The notes: generated from the letters alone by a model not told the origin. Shown: positions 26,598 through 35,434, counted from the first letter of the stretch. The stretch: DNA of 64,000 nucleotides from Candidatus Omnitrophota bacterium (GCA_016196565.1 JACPXK010000091.1:5473-69472); one strand, 5' to 3'. Made by a program: numbers and translations.

Positions 26598-27656
26598 ATG
26601 ACCTCTTATATTATTTCAAACTCAACTTTAGCTCGAGAAATCAAACCCCTTTGCCCGGTCTTTGGCCATTGCGGGGGGTGCGCTTATCAGGATATTCCGT
26701 ATGAAGAAGAGCTTGCGGTCAAAGAGGCGGGATTGAAGGAAATTCTTATCAAGGGACTTTCGCTGCGTCCGGATATTTTTAAACCGATCGTGGCTTCATC
26801 CCAGCCCTATTTTTATCGGAGCCGGCTTGATTTGACGCTCCGCCGCAAAAAAAATGATTTTTTAATGGGATTTCAGCCGGCTTCCAGCCATCAAGTCATT
26901 GATATCGCATCCTGTGCAATTGCCCGACGCGAGATTTCGGAGTTTCTTCCCGAGCTTAAAAAAATCGCATCCGAGAAACTTCCGGCAAATTACGGAAATG
27001 CCAATCTCGTCGTGAAGACTTCCGCAGACGGCAGGATCCGTTGGGGCGGTATCGGAAGAAAATCCCTCCGCCTCCAGCCGGAAGATTATTTATGGACGGA
27101 AATCGGCGGCAAAAGGATTTTTTATTCTCTCGATACTTTTTTTCAGGCCAACCTTTCTATTCTCCCGCAAGTCATGAAAGAGATTGCAAGTTTGGTTTCT
27201 TTTGACAAAGAAACTTTTTTTCTCGATCTTTATGCCGGTGTGGGGCTTTTTGGAATTTATTTTTCCGATGCCGTCGGCCGGGTTGCCATGATCGAAGAAG
27301 CCCATGATTCCGTGATGCTCATGCGCCACAACGCCGCCTATCACAGTTTGAAGGAATCCTCCGTTTACGGAGGAAAAGCGGAAGAAATTCTCCGGCCGCT
27401 GCTTGAAACGGCTTCCTCGATGCGGCCCGTCGCCATGATTGATCCTCCGCGCCGGGGGCTTAGTCCTCAAATGCTTTCCGTGCTCGCGGCAGCAAAAAAA
27501 ATCGAAGAGCTGCTCTATCTTTCCTGCCATCCCGAATCCCTTTTGCGCGATTTGGAATATTTTGTCAAAGCCGGCTGGAAAATCGAAAAAATCATTCCTT
27601 TTGATTTTTTTCCCAAAACCGCTCATCTCGAAACCCTGGTACTTTTAAAACCATGA
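26598..27656 (+). CDS. RNA (uracil-5-)-methyltransferase, RumA/TrmA family
   Basis: About 352 residues. An N-terminal iron-sulfur motif CPVFGHCGGCAYQ gives three of the four cysteine ligands, with the fourth probably in ASCAIARRE. The methylase half contains FFQANLSILP, FLDLYAGVGLFG (SAM binding), MIDPPRRGLS and the catalytic Cys in LSCHPESLLRDL. There is no TRAM domain. The family makes m5U in rRNA (747/1939) or tRNA; the exact site is not visible. It overlaps trmB by 4 bases. An upstream in-frame start at 26547 is less likely. Confidence 0.9.
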   Translation: MTSYIISNSTLAREIKPLCPVFGHCGGCAYQDIPYEEELAVKEAGLKEILIKGLSLRPDIFKPIVASSQPYFYRSRLDLTLRRKKNDFLMGFQPASSHQVIDIASCAIARREISEFLPELKKIASEKLPANYGNANLVVKTSADGRIRWGGIGRKSLRLQPEDYLWTEIGGKRIFYSLDTFFQANLSILPQVMKEIASLVSFDKETFFLDLYAGVGLFGIYFSDAVGRVAMIEEAHDSVMLMRHNAAYHSLKESSVYGGKAEEILRPLLETASSMRPVAMIDPPRRGLSPQMLSVLAAAKKIEELLYLSCHPESLLRDLEYFVKAGWKIEKIIPFDFFPKTAHLETLVLLKP

Positions 27657-28192
27657 ACTTTCAGAATACTAACCCTTTGGAAATCGAAATCGGATGCGGG
27701 AAAGGAAAATTTCTTTTGGCCCGGGCCCTGGAATGTCCGGAAATTAATTTTCTGGGTATTGACCGGGTCCAGAAATGGATGAAAATCGGAATAGAAAGAT
27801 CCCTCAAACGTAAAGCCGAGAATATTAAATTTATTAAAGAGGACGCCCGTATTGTTTTGGAAAATCTTATGCCTGGAACCGTATCAGTTTTTCATGTTTA
27901 TTTTCCCGATCCTTGGCCCAAACGCCGCCACCGGAGCCGCCGGCTGGTCGGCGAAGCGCTGCTCCGGCTTCTTCACAGCCGTCTTCGCGCGGAGGGTTTC
28001 GTGGAAATCGCCACCGATGATTTGGATTATTTCTCGGAAATCAAAAAGGTATCGGAAAAAGCCAAAATTTTATGGAAGAATGTCCGGGAAACCGTCAACG
28101 AGCGCCTTTATTCTCCGCTTTCCAAAACCAACTATGAACTGAAGTATGAAGCGGCGGGAAAAAACCTTTATTATCTGGAGCTTCAAAAATGA
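27653..28192 (+). CDS. trmB: tRNA (guanine-N7-)-methyltransferase TrmB
   Basis: 179 residues. SAM motif EIEIGCGKGKFLL, the NFLGIDRVQKWM acidic strand, the VYFPDPWPKRRHRSRRLV catalytic loop, the FVEIATDDLDYF segment and the terminal Y-SPLSKTNYE are all in place. It makes m7G46 in tRNA. It begins within the last codon of the upstream methylase and overlaps the pseudouridine synthase by 4 bases, so three RNA-modification genes are translationally linked. Confidence 0.95.
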   Translation: MNFQNTNPLEIEIGCGKGKFLLARALECPEINFLGIDRVQKWMKIGIERSLKRKAENIKFIKEDARIVLENLMPGTVSVFHVYFPDPWPKRRHRSRRLVGEALLRLLHSRLRAEGFVEIATDDLDYFSEIKKVSEKAKILWKNVRETVNERLYSPLSKTNYELKYEAAGKNLYYLELQK

Positions 28193-28995
28193 GAATTGCC
28201 AGGGCTTTGGCGCTCGGAGGTATCGACTCGAGGCGTAAATGTGAAATTCATGTCAGAAACGGAGCCGTCACGGTGAACGGAGAAGTGGTGCGCGATTTGG
28301 GAAGGCAAGTGGATCCGGATCAGGACGTGATTATGTTCCGCGGACGGATGGTGGACGCCAAAACAAATTATGTTTATTTCCTGCTCAATAAGCCGGAAGG
28401 TTATACCACCACGGCCTATGATCCTCATGCCGAAAAAACCGTTTATGATTTGCTTCCTAAAACGCTTATTGCAGGGTCACGTCAGCCGAAGGCCTCGCGC
28501 ACCCGTGTGTTTCCGGTAGGACGCCTCGACAAAAATTCCACCGGACTTTTGCTGATGACCAATGACGGGGAGCTTGCCAACCGGCTTACGCATCCCCGTT
28601 ATGAAGTCGGCAAATGGTATGAAATCAAACTGGGCCGGGCCCTCGATCCTCGTGACCGCGGCCGTTTATTAAAGGGAGTGGAACTCGAAGACGGTTTGGC
28701 GAAGGCCGAAAAAGTCCGCATGCTGACCAAACGCAATCTTCAACTTTTGATTCGGGAAGGAAAAAAGCGGGAGGTACGGAGAATTTTTGAAGCACTCGGT
28801 TATGAAGTCATACGGCTTTGCCGGGTTGCTTTCGGGCCTCTTATGCTGGGCTCCACCCTTCCCGGCAGGGGACGTTTTCTCACCAAAGCGGAAATCCGCG
28901 AACTCCAAATCGCCACGGGCCTTATCAAATCCGGTTCAGAAGGCCCAGTATCCCTGCACAAAACGGGAGAGGAAGATTCCGTAGAAGAGCAGTGA
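28189..28995 (+). CDS. Pseudouridine synthase, RsuA/RluB family
   Basis: 268 residues. An N-terminal S4 domain (MRIARALALGGIDSRRKCEIHV...NGEVV) precedes the catalytic domain with YFLLNKPEGYTTT, the catalytic Asp in VGRLDKNSTGLLLMTNDGEL, and REGKKREVRRIFEALGYEVIRLCRVAFGPL. The family modifies 23S rRNA (RluB/E/F type) or 16S rRNA (RsuA). It is the last gene of the rumA-trmB set, and its last 60 bases overlap the convergent mannosyltransferase gene. Confidence 0.93.
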   Translation: MRIARALALGGIDSRRKCEIHVRNGAVTVNGEVVRDLGRQVDPDQDVIMFRGRMVDAKTNYVYFLLNKPEGYTTTAYDPHAEKTVYDLLPKTLIAGSRQPKASRTRVFPVGRLDKNSTGLLLMTNDGELANRLTHPRYEVGKWYEIKLGRALDPRDRGRLLKGVELEDGLAKAEKVRMLTKRNLQLLIREGKKREVRRIFEALGYEVIRLCRVAFGPLMLGSTLPGRGRFLTKAEIRELQIATGLIKSGSEGPVSLHKTGEEDSVEEQ

Positions 28996-30042
28996 AAAAA
29001 AGATATAGCCGTCATTAAAGAATTTTTTCTCCCCCAATAAAGATAAAATCAAAAATCCGGGGAACATCGAAAGCAAATAGCGCGGCGTGGAAAGCCAGAA
29101 TGTCATGGAACTCATCAGAATCCAGGCTAAAATCATATAAACTCCGTAAGACAAACGGCTTTTACGTAAAGCAAGTAAGCTGAGTATCAGTCCGGTAAAA
29201 ACCGCGGTCATTTCAGAAATCGAAACCGATATTTTAGCCGCAGGTCCCCGCCAGGTTAATCCTCCCCAGGCATGAAGCATTCCTTTCCAGGGGAATGCCA
29301 GCTCTTTGCCGAAGGCTTTTTTCGCCGCGGTGAAATAATGGAAAAAATCGCCGTAAAGAAAATAATGCATCAGCATAAAAATTCCGAAACCCAGAGGAAT
29401 GAGGGCGAGGGCCGCGGCATTCTGAAAACGGCAATTTTTAAGACGGAAATTTTTTTGCTGTAAATACTCCACCGCCAGAGCGGGCAGAAGAATCAGTCCT
29501 TGAACGCGCGTCAGCGTGGCCAGCATGCCCAAGAGTCCCGCGACCGGCCACCCTCCTTTTCTTGCTGCATAAAAACTGCCGACTGCGAGCATTAAGAAAA
29601 GGCTTTCCGAATATCCGGCATGGAAAAAATAGGCGCTCGGGAAAATAGAAAGATAGAACACCGATCTTAGGGCTATTTCGGGGGAATAATCCAAAAGGAG
29701 AAGCCGGTAGAAAAAAACGCAGGCGGCGGCAAAACAAAGATTCGAAATCAGAAGCGCGTTCAAAAGATACCCCGGTGAAATAAAGGTCAGGGCACGAATC
29801 AACAAAGGGTATAAAGGAAAATTGACCGTGTATTTTAATAACTCGTCATCGGTTAAAGAAGGGTAGCCTTTTTGAGCGATTTGCAAAAAATGAAGGGTAT
29901 CCCAGCGGTCCCATAGGACGAAAGGGCTGGCAGGTATTTTGTTCTGAATAAGAATATAAGCCGCCAAACCCGCGGTAAAGGTGGCAAGGGTTGAGATCAA
30001 AACAATGCCTAGAATATTTCCGGTCGAAGGGCGCTGGTTCAT
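28936..30042 (-). CDS. PIG-V-like membrane mannosyltransferase
   Basis: 368 residues with eight or more membrane helices. The first periplasmic loop holds WDRWDTLHFLQIAQKGY, then NFPLYPLLIRAL; later come FHAGYSESLFLMLAVGSFYAAR and LTRVQGLILLP. This is the pattern of PIG-V-type GT-C glycosyltransferases, which use a lipid-linked sugar donor on the outer face of the membrane. The acceptor is unknown. It has no Shine-Dalgarno sequence; TACACT lies 8 bases before the ATG. Its 3' end runs into the pseudouridine synthase gene. Confidence 0.82.
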   Translation of the reverse strand: MNQRPSTGNILGIVLISTLATFTAGLAAYILIQNKIPASPFVLWDRWDTLHFLQIAQKGYPSLTDDELLKYTVNFPLYPLLIRALTFISPGYLLNALLISNLCFAAACVFFYRLLLLDYSPEIALRSVFYLSIFPSAYFFHAGYSESLFLMLAVGSFYAARKGGWPVAGLLGMLATLTRVQGLILLPALAVEYLQQKNFRLKNCRFQNAAALALIPLGFGIFMLMHYFLYGDFFHYFTAAKKAFGKELAFPWKGMLHAWGGLTWRGPAAKISVSISEMTAVFTGLILSLLALRKSRLSYGVYMILAWILMSSMTFWLSTPRYLLSMFPGFLILSLLGEKKFFNDGYIFFSLLFYGIFLSRFVQGYWAF

Positions 30043-30050
30043 GGCTTTAA

Positions 30051-30056
30051 AGTGTA
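30051..30056 (-). promoter_or_regulatory. -10 box of a leaderless promoter, mannosyltransferase
   Basis: TACACT on the minus strand, 8 bases before ATG 30042, with no ribosome site between. No good -35 is visible, so confidence rests on the shared spacing with other genes here. Confidence 0.35.
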
Positions 30057-30105
30057 TCGGCTGAAAACCTTAAAAAATTGCTGTCCGCTTGCATTATCGC
30101 GAGCA

Positions 30106-30119
30106 GCAGGTACCTTTTA
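30106..30119. repeat. Half copy of the GGTACC palindrome
   Basis: GCAGGTACCTTTTAT matches the right half of the GGTACC-type palindrome at 7936-7957. The left arm is missing, so it looks like a decayed or incomplete copy upstream of the DipZ-like gene. Confidence 0.4.
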
Positions 30120-30154
30120 TAAAGAAGGCGCTTTGATCAAGGAGTAAGGGAGTT

Positions 30155-31294
30155 ATGATAAAAATGAAAAAAGGATGGGTTTTGTTTTTCGCGGTGGTTA
30201 GTTTTGTCTGTTTTATTTTCCTCCCTCCCGCGGGTGCCAAGAGTCCCGGCAAAAAACTTAAAAAAGCGCCGGCTTTTCCGGTAGAGGGAATTTGGCTTAA
30301 TCAAAAAACTTCTTCTAAAGACATCTTCAAGCATAAAATCACACTGGTTTACTTCTGGGATTATACGTCCATCAATTGCCTGCGCGAACTCGAGCATTTA
30401 AATGAATGGTACAAGCTTTATCATCCTTACGGTCTGGAAATGATTTTGGTTCATTCCCCCGAATATCAATTTGCCGCCGAGAAAGAAAATGTCGCCAAGG
30501 CCCTGGAAAGGTTTCAAATGCCTTATCCTGTTTACCTCGACAATGATTTTAAGATGTGGGATGCTTACGGCATGATTTCCTGGCCGACCAAACTTTTGGT
30601 CAATGAAAAGGGAATGATTGTGCACACGCAAGTGGGAGAAGGTTATCATTCGGTCACCGAAGGTTTTATTCGAAAGCACTTGAAAAAATTTAATCCGGGA
30701 GCTGTGCTTCCAGAACCTTTGGCCCAGGATTTGGGCTCGGAAAATTATGATGCCGAACTTTGCGGGCCTATGGGTTCAGAAACTTATTTAGGGTACCGCC
30801 AACCGAGCTGGTGGAGCGGGGAACTTGCCAATAGTGAGCGGCGCTTTCCGGATCAAACGCTTCATTACAAGGACGAAGGCGAGCGCGTTCCCCACGGCTT
30901 TTTCGCGCATGGCCACTGGACCAATCGCGCCGATTATTTTGAACATTCCCGCAGCACCGACGTGTTATCCGATTATTTGGGAATTGTTTACTCCGCCCAT
31001 GAAGTTTATGCCGTTTTAAACCGTATCGAAGATAAACCCGGAGGCGAGGAGGGCCGGCGGGTGTATGTGACGCGTGACGATGAACCTCTTCCACTTGCTT
31101 ACCGGGGGCCGGATATTTTGGAGGATGAAAAAGGGGACACTTACATTATGGTTCGCGAGCCCAAACTTTATTATTTGGTCGCCGGGGAAGACAAAGAGTT
31201 CCATGAACTCAAGCTTTGGCCCCAGCAAAAAGGCATTGCCATCAATTCCTTCTCTTTTTCCAATTTCTGCCTTAGCGATTTCGAGCACCGCTAA
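30155..31294 (+). CDS. DipZ-like secreted thioredoxin-fold protein lacking CXXC
   Basis: 379 residues. The signal peptide ends near residue 28. Residues about 40-180 form a TlpA/thioredoxin fold with the cis-proline region SWPTKLLVNEKGMIV. The active-site position reads SINCLRE, so the first cysteine of CXXC is serine and only one remains. Residues about 205-375 (GSETYLGYRQ, FAHGHWTNRADYFEH, YSAHEVYAVL, EPKLYYLV, GIAINSFSFSNF) match the C-terminal domain of DipZ-type proteins, but the CcdA membrane part is absent. A single-cysteine peroxidase-like or binding role is possible. Confidence 0.8.
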   Translation: MIKMKKGWVLFFAVVSFVCFIFLPPAGAKSPGKKLKKAPAFPVEGIWLNQKTSSKDIFKHKITLVYFWDYTSINCLRELEHLNEWYKLYHPYGLEMILVHSPEYQFAAEKENVAKALERFQMPYPVYLDNDFKMWDAYGMISWPTKLLVNEKGMIVHTQVGEGYHSVTEGFIRKHLKKFNPGAVLPEPLAQDLGSENYDAELCGPMGSETYLGYRQPSWWSGELANSERRFPDQTLHYKDEGERVPHGFFAHGHWTNRADYFEHSRSTDVLSDYLGIVYSAHEVYAVLNRIEDKPGGEEGRRVYVTRDDEPLPLAYRGPDILEDEKGDTYIMVREPKLYYLVAGEDKEFHELKLWPQQKGIAINSFSFSNFCLSDFEHR

Positions 31295-31323
31295 CCCAAA
31301 AGGGGCCTGGCCCCTTTTGGGTT
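31293..31323. terminator. Perfect palindrome between convergent genes
   Basis: Arms AACCCAAAAGGGGCC and GGCCCCTTTTGGGTT around a central T, 15 bases each. It begins within the stop codon of the DipZ-like gene and ends 5 bases before the convergent gene, so it probably terminates both transcripts. It is the longest intergenic GGGGCC-type copy. Confidence 0.75.
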
Positions 31324-31327
31324 AAGA

Positions 31328-31606
31328 TTACAGGCGGATTTTACGGATTTTTTTCTCTGCCTGAGAAAATATCCAGCATTCTTCCGTGCCCGCCGCCGAT
31401 TTTTCCAGGATAATCACCATTTGTTTCCCGACGGAAAAGGCAGGATGCACTTCAATGGCTTCCTTGGAAGTATCTTCGCTTCTCAAGGCCTCAAGCAAAA
31501 ACTGCCGTTCATGCTTTTTAAGTTGGGTGCCCATTTCCAGCAAATCTTCCAAGACATATTCCCATTCGGAAGATTTAACCGGAACAGGTGAATTTAAAAT
31601 ATTCAT
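31328..31606 (-). CDS. Small hypothetical protein
   Basis: 92 residues, soluble: a helical first half (EYVLEDLLEMGTQLKKHERQFLLEALRS) and a beta-rich second half (VGKQMVIILEKSAAGTEECWIFSQAEKKIRKIRL). It has a good AAGGAG ribosome site 7 bases before the ATG, which supports it being a real gene. I do not recognise a family. Convergent with the DipZ-like gene across a shared palindromic terminator. Confidence 0.65.
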   Translation of the reverse strand: MNILNSPVPVKSSEWEYVLEDLLEMGTQLKKHERQFLLEALRSEDTSKEAIEVHPAFSVGKQMVIILEKSAAGTEECWIFSQAEKKIRKIRL

Positions 31607-31919
31607 GATTTATCTCCTTGTGATGAATTTGAGGGTAAGCATACACACAAGAACCCCGCGCGGAAATCCCAAAATGAAATAAATTTCGCAGCCGTCTATT
31701 ATTAAAATAAATTGTGATCGTAATAGTAGATACGGGTTTTAAAAAAGTTTTTCTAATGAACTCAATTTTTTAAAAATGCTGGGGTTGTGGCGCGGAATGA
31801 TCAAACGCTGTCATCATGAGTCAATCTCCCAAAAATCCAAATCAATTTTTACCAGCCGGGTTCAGTTTCGATGAAAAGCAGGCATGCATGATCGTCTAGT
31901 CCTCTTTAAAGGGCCGTGT
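31607..31919. other. Longest gene-free stretch, nothing recognised
   Basis: About 310 bases between the hypothetical gene and queF. I see no open frame of note, no tRNA, no repeat copy and no structured leader. It is AT-rich on the left side and probably carries divergent promoters. A preQ1 riboswitch was looked for and not found. Confidence 0.4.
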
Positions 31920-31925
31920 TATAAT
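31920..31925 (+). promoter_or_regulatory. -10 box of leaderless queF promoter
   Basis: TATAAT ends 7 bases before the queF ATG at 31933, and the gap (TCCCGGC) holds no ribosome site. The -35 region is weak. Confidence 0.5.
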
Positions 31926-31932
31926 TCCCGGC

Positions 31933-32301
31933 ATGCCGAGCCGTCCGTCAAAAAAATTGGAGGTTTTTCCCAATCCCTGTCCCAAACGGGATTATGAAAT
32001 TCGTTTTGAATGTCCGGAGTTTACCTGCCTTTGCCCCCGCACCGGACAGCCGGATTTCGCCACGATCCGTATTGTCTATATCCCCGACAAACTTTGCGTG
32101 GAACTCAAAAGCCTCAAGCTTTATTTATGGAGTTTCCGTAACGAAGGGGCTTTTCACGAGGCGGTGACCAATCATATTTTGGAGGATTTGGTCCGGGCCG
32201 TGAAACCCCGAGGGATGCAAATCGAAGGGGATTTTTACATTCGAGGCGGCATTCATACCGTGGTGAAAGTTTCGCATCGCAAGCCCGGCTTTAAAATCTG
32301 A
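31933..32301 (+). CDS. queF: NADPH-dependent preQ0 reductase QueF
   Basis: 122 residues, the short (unimodular) QueF type. The catalytic cysteine lies in [21 protein letters not shown] with the conserved Asp following, then [16 protein letters not shown] and the IRGGIHT region. It reduces 7-cyano-7-deazaguanine to preQ1 for queuosine in tRNA. No other queuosine gene is in the window. It has no Shine-Dalgarno sequence and is followed 3 bases later by the endonuclease Q gene. Confidence 0.95.
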   Translation: MPSRPSKKLEVFPNPCPKRDYEIRFECPEFTCLCPRTGQPDFATIRIVYIPDKLCVELKSLKLYLWSFRNEGAFHEAVTNHILEDLVRAVKPRGMQIEGDFYIRGGIHTVVKVSHRKPGFKI

Positions 32302-32304
32302 TTC

Positions 32305-33561
32305 ATGCGTATTATCGCGGATTTTCATATTCATTCTAAATATAGCCGGGCGACTTCCCGCGAAATGGAAATCGGAACCCTGGATCGCTATGCCCGTATG
32401 AAGGGCATCAATTTACTCGCCACCGGCGATTTCACGCATCCACAATATTTCGCTGAACTCCGCAGCGCGCTGGAGCCTCTCGGCAACGGTCTTTTCAAGC
32501 TTCGCGGAAGCCAATCCGAAGTTCATTTTCTCCTCACGGTCGAAATCAGCAATATTTTTTCCGTCAAAGGTAAAACCAAAAGAATTCATACGGTTTTGTT
32601 CGCGCCGTCTTTTGAAGCGGCCGAAAAAATCAATCGCCAGCTTTCGCGCTGGGGAAAACTCGCCAGTGACGGCCGGCCCATTTTCGGCATTCATGTCAAA
32701 GAGATTGTCAAAGCGGTCATGGATATTTCTGGCGATTGTCTGATTGTGCCGGCGCATGCCTGGACGCCCTGGTTTTCGGTTTTTGGTTCCCAGTCCGGTT
32801 TTGATTCGCTCGAAGAATGTTTTGAGGACGAGACGCGGCATATTCATGCCATCGAAACCGGGCTTTCTTCGGATCCGGCCATGAATTGGCGGCTTTCGGG
32901 TCTTGATAAAATCACCCTTTTATCGAATTCGGATTCTCATTCTCCGTCCCGCATTGGCCGCGAAGCCAATGTGTTTGAATGCGCCATGGATTATTTTGAA
33001 ATTCTGGACATTATTAAAAAGGGTGACCCCAAGCGTTTTCTTTATACCATCGAATTTTTTCCTCCGGAAGGAAAGTATCATCTGGACGGCCACCGGGATT
33101 GCGGCATTTGTTTTGAGCCGAAAGTGACCAAGGAGCATGATTATCTTTGCCCGGAATGCGGCAAGAAACTTACCGTAGGCGTCATGCACCGGGTGGAATC
33201 TCTTGCCGACCGTCCGGAAGGTTTTTGTCCGGAAGGCAAAATCCCGTTTAAGAATATGGTGCCCCTCGATGAAATTATTGCCGCGGCTTTGGGCAAAAAT
33301 GTGGGGACCAAGACCGTGGATCAAGCCTATGAAAAAATGATACGCGAACTCGGAACCGAACTCGACATTCTTTTTGAGCGCAGCGAAAGCGAAATGCAAG
33401 GTCACGGCGATCCGCGTGTGATCGAAGGGATTATGAAAGTGCGCCGCCGTGAAATCGAAGTCACTCCCGGTTATGACGGCCTTTACGGCAAAGTCAAATT
33501 TTTAAAAGACAGCCCGAAGAAAAATTTTTCCGAAACAACTCCTCAAATGGAACTTTTTTGA
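32305..33561 (+). CDS. Endonuclease Q family protein (PHP domain)
   Basis: 418 residues. A PHP metal domain starts with ADFHIHSKYSRATSREM and continues with LLATGDFTHP, LIVPAHAWTPWFS and LLSNSDSHSPSRIGREAN. A zinc ribbon follows (CGICFEPKVTKEHDYLCPECGKK, near residues 271-293), then a helical C-terminus. Endonuclease Q, first found in Thermococcales, cuts 5' to deaminated bases such as uracil and hypoxanthine. The archaeal domain order is preserved. Adjacent to queF and co-directional; DNA repair is the likely role. Confidence 0.85.
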   Translation: MRIIADFHIHSKYSRATSREMEIGTLDRYARMKGINLLATGDFTHPQYFAELRSALEPLGNGLFKLRGSQSEVHFLLTVEISNIFSVKGKTKRIHTVLFAPSFEAAEKINRQLSRWGKLASDGRPIFGIHVKEIVKAVMDISGDCLIVPAHAWTPWFSVFGSQSGFDSLEECFEDETRHIHAIETGLSSDPAMNWRLSGLDKITLLSNSDSHSPSRIGREANVFECAMDYFEILDIIKKGDPKRFLYTIEFFPPEGKYHLDGHRDCGICFEPKVTKEHDYLCPECGKKLTVGVMHRVESLADRPEGFCPEGKIPFKNMVPLDEIIAAALGKNVGTKTVDQAYEKMIRELGTELDILFERSESEMQGHGDPRVIEGIMKVRRREIEVTPGYDGLYGKVKFLKDSPKKNFSETTPQMELF

Positions 33562-33562
33562 A

Positions 33563-35227
33563 ATGAGACAAGCCAAAGGTGCCTGGCACCAAGGGGCCTG
33601 GCCCCTTTTGGGTTTGGTGATTGTTTTTTCGACACAAGCGATGGCACAAGAAAAAGCTTATGATTTTTTGATTCAGAATGCGACGGTTTATGACGGGCTT
33701 TCCACGGCGCCTCGTTATACCGACGTGGCCATCAGTCACGAAACCATCGCTGCTGTGGGAAAACTAAATCCCGGGGACGCCGTTCAAGTGATCGACGGCA
33801 CCGGCCTGATTCTCACGCCGGGTTTTATCGATGCCCACACCCATTCGGATTTTAATGCCATGGTTTATCCCAATCTCCCCAACAAAATCACCCAGGGGGT
33901 GACGACGGAAATTACCGGCAATTGCGGCATGTCGGCCGCGCCGGTTTTGGGAGATCATCAAAATCAAATCCGTTCCGTTTGGGCGCGCGAAGGGGTGCAG
34001 ATTCCGAAAGAAATTTCCTGGCAAAGTTTTGAGGATTATCTAAAAGCCGGCGGGAAAGCGGGATCTTACACCCATCAAGCCGCACTGGTCGGCCACGGTA
34101 ATTTGCGGTTTGCCGTCATGGGAAACGCTGCACGCGCCGCCACCGAAACCGAAATTAATGAAATGAAAAAAATCCTTGCTCAAGCCATGGAAGAAGGGGC
34201 TTATGGGATTTCATTCGGACTCGTCTATATCCCCGGAACTTTTGCCGCCAAAGAAGAGCTCGTGGCGCTTTGCAAAGAAGCCGCAAGCCATAACGGTGTT
34301 TGCGCCTTTCATATGAGAAGCGAAAGCAAAAATCTTATTGAAGCCATTCAGGAGACCCTTGAAATCGCAGAGACCTCCCGTGCCACTATTCAAATTTCTC
34401 ATCTCAAAGCCGCCGGCCCGGATAATTGGCCCAAAATCGACGAAGCCTTTCGATTAATCGAAGAGGCCCGCGCACGGGGAGTTCGCGTGCAAGCGGATGC
34501 TTATCCTTATGCGGCAAGTTTCGCGGAGCTCGGCGTTATTCTCCCGAACGATCTTTATGAAAATGAAAATCGTGTCGCTTTTTTCCGCGATCCGGAAAAA
34601 TCCGCCGAAATTCTGGACAAACTCAAAAAATATTATGTCCAGAAAAAACGCCGCTGGGATAATGTCATGATTGCGAATGCCGGGGACGAACGTTATTTGT
34701 CTTACGAAGGCAAAACCATCGCCCAAATCAGCCAGGAAACCGGAAAATCTCCGGAAGAATTTTTATTTGAGATTTTGCGCGACACGGGTTTTGAAACAAG
34801 CGCCTTCTATTTTTCCCAAAGCGAGGACGTCGTCCGGCGCGTTTTGCAAAAACCTTATGTGTCGCCGGGTTCCGACAGCATTGCCGACGGCAGCCGCAAA
34901 CCCCATCCGCGCGCCTTTGGGACTTTTCCGAAAATCCTGGCGGAAGATTTGTCCGATAACAAAATTCTCCTTGGGGAAGAAATACGGAAAATGACCTCGC
35001 GCGTGGCAAAACATTTCGGAATCAAAGAACGGGGAGTCATTCAGGCGGCCTATTTTGCAGACATTATTTTATGGGATCCCGAAACGATTTCTGATTTTGC
35101 CAACTATGAAAACCCCCAGCTTTTAAGCCACGGCATTCGCTGGGCCTTTGTGAGCGGCCGTCCCGAAATCAAAGACGGCGAACTCACCGGTACGAAAAGC
35201 GGCACCTTCCTTCAGCATTCTAGCTGA
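33563..35227 (+). CDS. Secreted N-acyl-D-amino-acid deacylase
   Basis: 554 residues of the amidohydrolase fold. Metal motif GFIDAHTHSDF, the ITQGVTTEITGNCGMS segment typical of D-aminoacylases, a carboxylated-Lys/Cys region, QISHLKAAG, VQADAYPYAAS and SPGSDSIADG. It hydrolyses N-acyl-D-amino acids, perhaps from peptidoglycan or racemised peptides. The N-terminus is a signal peptide whose first half (AKGAWHQGAWPLLG) is encoded by a compound palindromic repeat, followed by LVIVFSTQAMA. Starts 1 base after the endonuclease Q stop codon. Confidence 0.88.
   Translation: MRQAKGAWHQGAWPLLGLVIVFSTQAMAQEKAYDFLIQNATVYDGLSTAPRYTDVAISHETIAAVGKLNPGDAVQVIDGTGLILTPGFIDAHTHSDFNAMVYPNLPNKITQGVTTEITGNCGMSAAPVLGDHQNQIRSVWAREGVQIPKEISWQSFEDYLKAGGKAGSYTHQAALVGHGNLRFAVMGNAARAATETEINEMKKILAQAMEEGAYGISFGLVYIPGTFAAKEELVALCKEAASHNGVCAFHMRSESKNLIEAIQETLEIAETSRATIQISHLKAAGPDNWPKIDEAFRLIEEARARGVRVQADAYPYAASFAELGVILPNDLYENENRVAFFRDPEKSAEILDKLKKYYVQKKRRWDNVMIANAGDERYLSYEGKTIAQISQETGKSPEEFLFEILRDTGFETSAFYFSQSEDVVRRVLQKPYVSPGSDSIADGSRKPHPRAFGTFPKILAEDLSDNKILLGEEIRKMTSRVAKHFGIKERGVIQAAYFADIILWDPETISDFANYENPQLLSHGIRWAFVSGRPEIKDGELTGTKSGTFLQHSS
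33575..33609. repeat. Compound palindromic repeat inside D-aminoacylase signal peptide
   Basis: AAAGGTGCC-t-GGCACC (33575-33590) followed directly by AAGGGGCC-t-GGCCCCTTTT (33591-33609). Translated in frame as KGAWHQGAWPLL, nearly identical to the repeat-encoded peptide at 5247-5275 on the other strand. Confidence 0.8.
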
Positions 35228-35434
35228 TCTCAATTTCTCAAAAAACGTCTGAAAAATCTGACACTTTAGCGGTACATTATTCATCCTTCGTTTTTCTTAT
35301 TTATCCTCTTTTACCTCTCTACGTTGAAGATAATTCCCTTTATTCGGCACGGTATTTGTCAGTATTCCCTGAAAAAGGGGCGTAGTCTCAATACGTCCGC
35401 AAATGAGAGCCATTCGTGAGGAAAGGGAGGCAAA

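Noticed and set aside
31850..31932. Possible preQ1 riboswitch upstream of queF
   Set aside because: The leader is effectively absent if the TATAAT at 31920 is used, and no preQ1 aptamer pattern is visible.
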